Assembly: GCA_023512835.1 (NCBI GenBank)
Contig: CM042090.1
Span: forward strand, 52,129,365-52,193,364
DNA length: 64,000 nt
Direction of reading: 5' to 3'
From: Taxillus chinensis
Lineage: Eukaryota > Streptophyta > Magnoliopsida > Santalales > Loranthaceae
Both the position numbers and the translations under genes were made by a program. How positions within the stretch are numbered: position 1 is the stretch's first letter; each line of letters begins with the position of its first letter. Of the stretch, positions 56,047 to 64,000 are shown piece by piece. The notes beneath the pieces were generated by a model, which was given only the letters and a program-made list of their open reading frames with translations, ran no database searches and was not told the origin of the DNA.

Positions 56047-57485
56047 ATGGCAAAACAAATAGAAAACAGATTTGCTAGTCTGGAGCAAGGCCAACAAGAA
56101 CTGCAAAATCAAATGAAGGCCATGATGGAAATGTTGACCAAGATGGCAGCAGACAAAGATAGGGGTCCCACTAAGATGGCCACTAACTAGTCCCCAAGGC
56201 AAGCATAAGGGGCAACAATGCCTCCCCACTTTATACTAGTACCCCCACAGGAGTTCAATCCATCCAACATTAAACCATGGGCCTTCTCATCAAGTCCAAT
56301 TTACCTCACCTACCGCAAGTAACATGGCCGAAGAGATGGGACTTCATGTACCTCAGGAGGGTGATCAGTCACTATCAATGAAGAAGCTGGAGGAAAGACT
56401 CAAAGCAGTTGAAGGAACAGAAACTTATGGGATGATCAGTCCCCAAGATTTGTGTCTGGTGCCTGGCATCATTCTGCCACCAAAATTCAAGGTACCGGAC
56501 TTCGACAAGTTTAATGGGACCCAGTGCCCAAAAACACACTTTACTATGTACTATCGGAAGATGGATGCCTATGCTAATGATGACAAGCTCATCATGCATT
56601 GTTTCCAAGAAAGCTTGACTGGGGCACCACTCCAATGGTACATTCAGTTGGAGGGAAGTCATATCAAGACTTGGAGAGACCTCACAATAGCTTTCCTCAC
56701 ACAATATAAACACGTCACGGAATTGGAGCTGGACAAGTTGGCGTTGCTAGCCTTTGAGAAAGGAGCTACTGAAAGCTTTAAAGTCTATGCTAGAAGGTGG
56801 AGGGAGGCAGCTACAGAAGTTCAACCCCCACTAACTGAAAGGGAGTTAACCACCATGTTCATCAAAACTTTGAAAGGGGTATACTATGAAAAGTTGATAG
56901 GTAACATATCCAGCAACTTCTCAGATCTAGTGGCTTCAGGCGAACATATTGAAGACGGTGTAAAAGAAAGGAAGATTCATGGCGATACATCAGACATGTC
57001 CAAGAAGTCTGCACAAACAAGGGAAGAAAAAGAACCAGATGTCCAGTCAATCTGGAAAAGCACCCCTTTGTATCAAGGTAACTTCGGGACATATATAAGT
57101 TTGTATCCCACACCTGGATCTTATGCAGGGCCACTCCCAATGATAGCCTATGTAGTGCCGACACCTCCATATTTAGCATATCAAGCACAAGGGGGAGCTT
57201 CTTATCATTTACCACCAAATCCAACTCCAACCATGCAACCAGAACCCCAACAAGTCCCTGTCAGGCCGAGCCAAACCACCAATAGACCGAAGCAAGAATT
57301 CGATAAAATCCCTATAACCTATACTAAGTTGTATCCACGACTCTTGGAAGCCAGAATGGTGGCTCCAATTCTAGCAATAGAAGTGAAACATCCACCCCCA
57401 GCATGGTACAAGTCGGAGGCCCGAAGTGGCTATCACAGCAATGGACCCGGGCACAACCTCGAAAATTGTTTTGCCCTCGCGAAGT
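56047..57485 (+). pseudogene. gag: Tat/Ogre-like Gag, right-pointing
   Basis: A first frame from ATG 56047 (MAKQIENRFASLEQ, coiled coil) stops at about 56188. From 56324 a 415-codon frame follows: LVPGIILPPKFKVPDFDKFNG, YYRKMDAYANDDKLIMHCFQ, SLTGAPLQWYIQLEGS, TWRDLTIAFLTQY, then ESFKVYARRWREAATEVQP, MFIKTLKGVYYEKLIGNIS and NFSDLVASGEHIEDG, which is the Tat/Ogre capsid; then a Pro/Tyr-rich part and FDKIPITYTKLYPRLL, WYKSEARSGYHSNGPGH. Homology to D ends at about 57480 inside the knuckle region, where the sequence changes to LTR-type words. No pol follows, so only the 5' half survives. Confidence 0.85.
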
Positions 57486-57878
57486 TCAGTTGTCATTGTT
57501 GTCAACATTATGAAGAAATAGAATTTGCAGGGTCGAAGATCCGTATTTGGTTAGATAACATCGTAGAGTGATCTCTTAGAGTGAGCTCGTAGAGGGCGTC
57601 TACCTATGTACATCCTTAACTTGAAGATCTATAGACTCGTAGCCAGTAGGGTCAAACGTTGTAGATTAGGCGACTTGAAGGTCGTAGACCAGGAAACTCG
57701 AAGGTCGAAGGTCATAGACCAGGCAACTCGAAGGTCGAAGGTCGTAGACTATCAGACCATGAAGCTTGAAGCACCCTCGAAGGACCACAAGGTCGAAGCC
57801 TTGAAGAGGCATAGGGTCGAAGCCTCGAAGGGCCACAGGGTCAAAGGGTCGTAGTTTCACAAACCGAAGGTGCAGACA
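57486..57878. repeat. GTCGTAGAC/CTCGAAGGTC word array, LTR fragment
   Basis: Repeats of CTCGAAGGTCGAAGGTCGTA and GTAGACCAGGCAA at 57670-57760 and AGGGTCGAAGCCTCGAAG-type units at 57785-57850. These resemble the inverted form of the SIRE-type LTR array, though with different word order. The block lies between the truncated Tat/Ogre gag and the LTR of E. Confidence 0.65.
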
Positions 57879-59694
57879 TGTCACGCCCCAGATTTCCAAC
57901 CCGAGGAGACCGGAACGTGACCCTCCCTTTATCCGGGTTTGGACAAAGGGGTAGAATACAATATACACTTCACATTTTTTTTTCCAGAAACCAAAATCAC
58001 ATAATTATTTAATTGAAAACACATGCCTTTATTATGTTTCAAACTTCATTACAATATCTCCCCGCTGGGGTTACAATGCCTCAACAAAATTACATAATGC
58101 AAATAACACAAAACAAAGCCACAGAACAGAACTCTTCCACCTTGGTGTTCCCACCTAACGCCTGTAGGTTCCTGCAAGAAAACACACCATAGTAGGAGGG
58201 GTGAGCATCCATAGCTCAGTAGGGATCATGTCTCCCCAACCCATCTCATGCTCCTAGCATCTACATGCCATGTGTACAAGTGCGGTGTCGTGTTACAATA
58301 ATTTCAACAGACATAATAACAACCACATCAACAATTACAATCTTCCACTGCCACACAGGCTAACACTTTAATAACAAGTGATTTAACCGCCTCTTCAGGC
58401 CAAGTTATTTAACCGCCTCTTCAGGCCAAGTGATTTAACCGCCTCTTCAGGCCAAGTGATTTAACCGCCTCTTCAGGCCATTGGTTTAACCGCCTCTCAG
58501 GCATAGTTTCCCACAGCCTCACAAGGCTAACACAAAACGGTCCCAGGCTTCCACACCACCGGGTGTACAAGCAAACACACAACACATAAGGCCATACAGG
58601 CATAACATCAAACACTTAATATGCTTAGTCACACGGGAATAACGTCGAACACTTAGCATGCATATATTCACAAGCTCACAAACCCAACGCACACGGATAT
58701 TATTTCGACACATAATATGCATAGCCTCACAGGCATTATTTCAAACACGTTCCGAGCATACACACGGCATATTCATATAGGCATATCCACACCGGCATTT
58801 TATCAAACACTTAACATGCACTAACCACCCAACCTCAGAAATCACACCAAAACGCCATCGAAGGCCAACATCCATATAGAGATCACACCTATATGGATTA
58901 CATATGTATATATATAAGCAGGTATAACTCTACAATCTGCCCTAGAACCCTAGGACAGAGGAGGATTTAGGAAGAACGGAACCCCTACCCTAGGTAAGAC
59001 GCAACAACGCGGCAACAATCGATCCCAAGTCGAACGCCGTCCACCCACGAGACTCGACCACCCACGCAAGGCGCCTGGCAAAGAACCAAAGAACTCCCCT
59101 TCCTTCTCTCTCTATAGCTCTCTCTCTCTCTACGACGGCTGCAGCAATTGGAGTGAACCCTAAACCTAAAACAGAGCTTCTCCTCCTTATATAGACAACA
59201 CAACATCAAAACGACGTAGTTTTGATTAAGTGAATCCCAAAGCATTAAAACGACGTAGTTTTGATCACACAAGTTAGCACCTTTCCGCACCCATATAGGC
59301 CAAAATACTCGAATTTCAACATGGTCCTTTGGAGAAAGTTCCTTAGAATGTCAAAACCAAGGGAACCATGCAAAAATATGCTCGCACGCCAATTTGCACG
59401 TGAATTCCCCAATTCACGTGCAACTCCATATGCACTCCAAATGCTCTCAAACTTCACCCCTAGCCTCCTTGCATCATTTAGAAGACAACCACACTTGCAC
59501 GTGAATTGGACCCATATCACGTGCACCTCACATACATGTCCATTTGGCCTGAAACTTCGTGGTAGATAGAGGACACCATTCTAAGCATCTTTCCTTTTGC
59601 ACATGAATTCATTGGAGTCCATTTACTAGGTCAAAATCTAGAAAAACTCTACTCAGAAGGTAAAACTGACTAACTCAAGGTACGGGTCCTTACA
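57879..59694 (-). repeat. 3' LTR of element E (1816 bp)
   Basis: TGTCACGCCCC to GTCCTTACA. Same subfamily as L. It contains five units of the 26-bp TTTAACCGCCTCTTCAGG array (58380-58500), ACGT palindromes at 59204-59225 and 59242-59264, a TATATAAGG box near 59185-59193, and a perfect hairpin at 59395-59422 (TGCACGTGAATT, loop CCCC, AATTCACGTGCA). Confidence 0.92.
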
Positions 59695-60012
59695 TCCTCT
59701 CCCCCTTAAGACTTTTCGTCCTCGAAAAGAAATGACATACGAGGAAAACAAACACAAGCTACCCATTTGCCACACGGCGAGCCACAACACCCAAATGGGT
59801 CATACACCACACACAAGACAACAAGACATAACAAGTACCACCATAATCCATAACCCCAATAATGCATATAACACATGTCCGCATGTCACGAATACACATC
59901 TCAAATAAGAACACATGTCTTTAAAAGACAACACAAATACACCAACTAATACAAGAAAACACATCACAAGAAAACACATCACTATCCCTTGGCCAACAGC
60001 CACCTCCCACGC
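59695..60012 (-). promoter_or_regulatory. Polypurine tract and 3' untranslated region of E
   Basis: The minus-strand PPT CTTAAGGGGGAGAGGA (59695-59710) abuts the LTR, preceded by the hairpin CTTTTCG/CGAAAAG (59711-59729). It places E to the right of this LTR. Confidence 0.85.
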
Positions 60013-60087
60013 TTAAGATTGTTCGTCATCGAACAATTCCGGGTGCTGCTCACGCATCACGGACTTACGTTCCCATGTCTCCTTCGC
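60013..60087 (-). pseudogene. pol: Last codons of the chromovirus pol in E
   Basis: Minus-strand [17 protein letters not shown] and DDEQS, then TAA: the end of the chromodomain region, as in A and C. Upstream of it, past 60088, homology to pol stops at once, so E keeps just the terminal 25 codons with the hairpin and purine module. Confidence 0.85.
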
Positions 60088-62040
60088 AGGACATGCCGTC
60101 CTCGAAAAGACAACACACCTTCCATAACGCACAAGCCGACGCACCTTGCCCACAACCATCCACATACCTGCGATCAAGATATCACACCATAACACACATG
60201 AAGGCACGTACCCACCGACCCAATAAAACACAGCATGATAGGGAAACACATATTCTAATCTCACAAACAACCCTTGTTCTCCTCACCTAACACATGTCAC
60301 AAGTATTCACGCCACGACGGTGTACGACATATACGCCCATCCCCAACACGTACGTTTAACAAATCACATCATAAACACCACTACAAAGAACAAAGCACAA
60401 ATAAAACACTACTACACGTTTAACGTTCCACCGCCCACTCACCGACACCATACAAACTCATCCGCAGGAGTTTCCTCACAACCATCCCACCTTTGGACTT
60501 TTCGTCCCCGAAAAGAGAAACCAAGTAGTAAACAACGCGAAAAGATCAAAGCAACACATAATGTAGTCATTACCACAAATGTTGGAGATGCCAACTCGTG
60601 GCACGATGGGACCAACACTCCACAACGTAAAATACCCAACAATTGGGATTTGAAGTCAACGCAGCTTTAGCCCATAGGTAGACCTCACCCTAACAAAGAA
60701 GCACAATGAGGTCACAATGAAACACAAACAAATAGGACAGCATTATGCAAACCACAATCACATTCCCACACAGGAGCTCACCTCAAGCAAGACCATCATC
60801 ACTGCGAAAACCACCTCACTCAAGCAAGGAACATTGAAACCCCACCAACACCAATGGTGACGCAGAACGGAGTACAAGCCTAGACACGAAACACGAGAAT
60901 GGAGTGTGCCCTTAACCACTCGGTCGCAGCCAACCTGGCGCCCAACGGAGTCCAAGGATGCACTAAAAATAGTAAATGCAGACCACACACACAACCATGG
61001 TGAGACCAAAACCCACTATCGGGCTATCACTAGTCACCGACTTTGAGAATCGACCTCCTTGATCACGGTCAAACAGAGATCCGCCAAGGTCCCACACGCC
61101 CTTCACAACCGAGGCTTACCATACAGCCCAAGAGATAATGCCTTACCAAGTCGGCGAGACGGACCACGCGATAGGAATCCCTTGACGCCAAGTAGCTATG
61201 AACATCATAGTCCCCCCCCCCACACCGAAAACTCTCCTATCTGCAACCCGACCACAATGGAATCCTCTATGTCACCATTCATAGGTCACAAGAAAATCCC
61301 TTGCCTCTAAGACATACTCCACCTCATGGCCCACCAACTCCGTTATATCAACTATTACGTTTTATCTCAACACACCAGCAAAACACTCAAATGGATCAAG
61401 AAATACTCAGGCTCTAGCCGCGACTTAATATGGTCACTGCAATTCCTCCGGGTAGGCACAAGAAACGGGACATGCAAACTCCTTATTCGGGACATTCACG
61501 TAGCTTCCAAACACACCAACACTTTGATGGCATGGACCATCTCACTTACCGCATCAAAACGCACACGAAAGACTTTCAAGAAGAACATATGTAGCCTGAG
61601 GACCCCATGATAGCCGCAGGACACAAACCTCCCCCAAAGGGGTAGCACTAATACCCCTTACAAGCAAAAACTCACATCTGACTCCATCCTGTGAATCACA
61701 ACTCATCAATACTTTCACACTTTAACTTAGCATGCCATCACATGTGATAAGGAATAACATCAACATTACACATAACACCCCTCTTCATCCCACACCACAC
61801 CTAATATGCGCAGGCATCACCTCCTACTCCTTTGCATATGAATGCCACGAGACCCACACATAAGAACTTTGCTATACCCCTTTACACATATGTAATACAC
61901 ACAACAAAACAAGGCAACCACAACACACGAAATAAACTACCGCGTAGAACACATGTAAGAGAGGACATACTAGCCCCCACCTCCTCGCCTCTTTTAAGCC
62001 TATTACCCACACGACATGGATTAACGGAATGGTCCTACCA
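60088..62040 (-). mobile_element. Non-coding interior of E, 3' half
   Basis: No supported ORF. The hairpin word GTC(C/T)TCGAAAAG recurs near 60097 and, as TTTTCGTCCCCGAAAAG, near 60498, each copying the motif beside the PPT. The rest is AC-rich on the plus strand and unrelated to gag-pol as far as I can see. This replaces almost the whole coding region of the autonomous relatives. Confidence 0.6.
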
Positions 62041-64000
62041 CCAGGAGTACATCCTCAACCCCTCGGAAGGTGTCTCCCAATTATGAGGAAAAACCCAAAC
62101 AAGGCCTGCCCAATCTCACTCGCTTGCCTGCTTGCACTGATTGGGTTCACTGGGCACGATCCTATAAACTCACTCGTAACCTAGTTCCAGAACTCATCAC
62201 ATTTTTATACATACGCAAACCCATTTCACCACATATCCTATGAACATTACCCAAGGTCTTTCACACACCACCAGCATGACACGTGGTCAATGTTTGGCCA
62301 CCCAAGAATTTGCAGCCATCTCCACAGGACACCCATAAGAATCTTAAAACCACATACCACTCTCGCCAATCAATTTAGATTTCAATGACTCAAGGGGTGG
62401 GTTATACTAGTGGCAATTTCCTCCCTCAACCTTGACACTTGGAAAGGTTACCCGAAGAACATCCTTCTTAAGTAGGACATCTACGAAAACCTCTACTCAC
62501 ATGAAAACACATTTCTATTACTCAAGGTTGCCACAATGGGTCACACACTACCCACAAGCCACTAACTCATGCCTCCAGCTTCCCTAGGTTAGCTAGGCCA
62601 GAGGTAATCTCACCTACGCTAGAGTATTAGGGGTAACACAGTAACATTTATTACTTTCCTCACACACGGGCGCCCAAAATTGACTACCACACAAAGATAC
62701 AATTAACACTTTAGACCACATTAAAACCACCAACTGTTTATAACCATTAGTAATTTATTAGTCTTTTGGTAACTCAAACGACCTTCTAAGCCTCACCTAA
62801 CATAAAACAGTGGCTCAAGAGCCCACCCAGCGAAAATATCCCTCTATCACAAGTGTCTTAATTAAATTGCTAGAAACGCAACAATCAAAGGTTCACCCAG
62901 CCTCACCTAATCCTCCACGAGACTCAACCGATCACTATCATTAAAGGAATATGATACCACCACTAAACAGAAATCTTAACACGCAAGAATCAAAATCGTA
63001 CCCTTGACTAAGGAAAGTTCTGCCATGCTCTCCTCCTAGCCTCACTTGAATTTTGCTTTATCCCTAGCTCGTTGAGCCAGTCTTCTAGCACCATGACTTG
63101 TTTTTCCAAAACAGGCTGTCTAGAGATGTCCTACTTTCCACTGTCCCGGCTGTCCACTGCAAGAACAACCCCTTTGGGAAACTGGTCTCTACCTCTTGAG
63201 CCCCTTTCTGCTGATCAGGACAACTATGCTTCACCCAAGATCCCCCCCGATGATGTGGGTTGATAGCTCTCGACGTACCTCGCTCTTAATCAGTTGTCGA
63301 ATCTCATCCTTCAACTCTTGAATTACCAGGCTTAAGATGCCAACCTTTGGATCATTACTTACATCCTGCAGCTCTCCCACTTGCCCAGCCTGGGGGGGCG
63401 GGCTTCTTTGCTACCTCAATAGTCGTACCGGTCACAATTTTTTTTTGGAGACATTGGCTCCACGAAAAGGCAGCGCTCTAGGTTATCACTCCATAATCTC
63501 AACAATCGCGAGACCACTACCGACTAAGTAGCTTAAGCTATAACACGCATTATTACCACACAAGTCTATAGGTTCACATTTAACAGACTATACCAATTTT
63601 ACATTCCATTGCATTGCTCATAACCACGCTTATTTCACACAGTCCAAGCAAATCACATGCTCAACCATTCACGAACACCAAACAAATCACATTTATTTTT
63701 TTTTTTATTTTTATTTTTTTTTTTTTTGTTAACAGGTCACAAGCCTCAAGTTTCCAAGCACACAGTTTCACTTCCACAATTTCTTTTCCATGTTTCCATG
63801 CTCAAATCATCACAAAATTTCAGAGTTGCACAATTGAAACTTTATCATGTTCAAACCTTTTATCCATGCAATTACACACACTGCACACATTTCAGTTCTC
63901 ATTAAACCACATTGCACAAGCATCCATTCCATAAGCACACAGTTCAGTTAAACAAGGACCTTTCCTTGTAGTCATGCTCAAGGTACTTCAAATAAAATCA
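62041..64000 (-). mobile_element. Non-coding interior of E, 5' half, homologous to L
   Basis: Matches 330-2050 of L in order, with indels. It includes the gag N-terminal remnant at about 63257-63490 (minus), which starts MSPKK near 63450 and keeps GQVGELQ and EIRQLIKSEVRREL. A T-rich run lies at 63690-63728. The PBS and 5' LTR should lie a few hundred bases beyond the window. Confidence 0.7.

Noticed and set aside
60013..61610. Host genes in the interior of E
   Set aside because: Short plus and minus ORFs show no domain or codon pattern, and the region lies between PPT and interior of an LTR element.

Overview
The window is repeat-rich nuclear DNA of a flowering plant, probably a eudicot with a large genome. 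I recognise no host gene. Almost everything is LTR retrotransposon: Ty3/gypsy of three kinds (chromovirus, Athila-like, Tat/Ogre-like), Ty1/copia of the SIRE/Maximus type, and two TRIMs (terminal-repeat retrotransposons in miniature). The plant assignment rests on these lineages, on primer-binding sites matching initiator tRNA-Met (TGGTATCAGAGC), and on the CHG-type decay of coding regions.

Layout. 1-4253: left-pointing chromovirus-related element L, with non-coding interior, PBS and 5' LTR. 4260-4761: TRIM1. 4762-8228: right-pointing chromovirus A, 5'-truncated, with integrase/chromodomain remnant, PPT and 3' LTR. 8229-12617: copia LTR, PBS and gag (element P), gag being split by TRIM2 (11255-11718) and then joined tail-to-tail to an inverted copia pol fragment (12618-13230). 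13613-27983: left-pointing SIRE-type element S with both LTRs, gag-pol and a third ORF. 27984-34900: degenerate left-pointing Tat/Ogre-like element D, holding a solo SIRE-type LTR (31790-33756). About 35140-54313: left-pointing Athila-like element B with gag, PR, RT, RNase H, truncated integrase and a third ORF; its 5' LTR is split by the complete left-pointing chromovirus C (44803-53943), which has a perfect 5-bp target duplication GCTCC. 56047-57485: right-pointing Tat/Ogre-like gag. 57879-64000: left-pointing chromovirus-derived, mostly non-coding element E, whose interior matches that of L.

The main result concerns the third ORFs. Both S (copia) and B (gypsy) carry, downstream of pol on the same strand, a long extra ORF with the same module order: an N-terminal helical domain, a middle block sharing the INW.V..G signature, a basic cluster followed by a SUMO-interacting-motif-like hydrophobic/acidic stretch, and a C-terminal Ulp1/C48-like cysteine protease domain. 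In both, H to D is 17 residues and Q to C is 6. There is no signal peptide or membrane segment, so these are not envelope genes. The B copy sits behind its own TATA box and a G-box hairpin like those in the LTR promoters of the neighbouring families. I suggest a shared SUMO/ubiquitin-like protease cassette in two unrelated retrotransposon superfamilies.

A second theme is the LTR promoters. Chromovirus LTRs (L, A, C, E) and the Athila-like LTR (B) share ACGT-core palindromes beside the TATA box and CACGTG hairpins further upstream. All coding regions are broken by stops and frameshifts, many stops being C-to-T or G-to-A changes when copies are compared.
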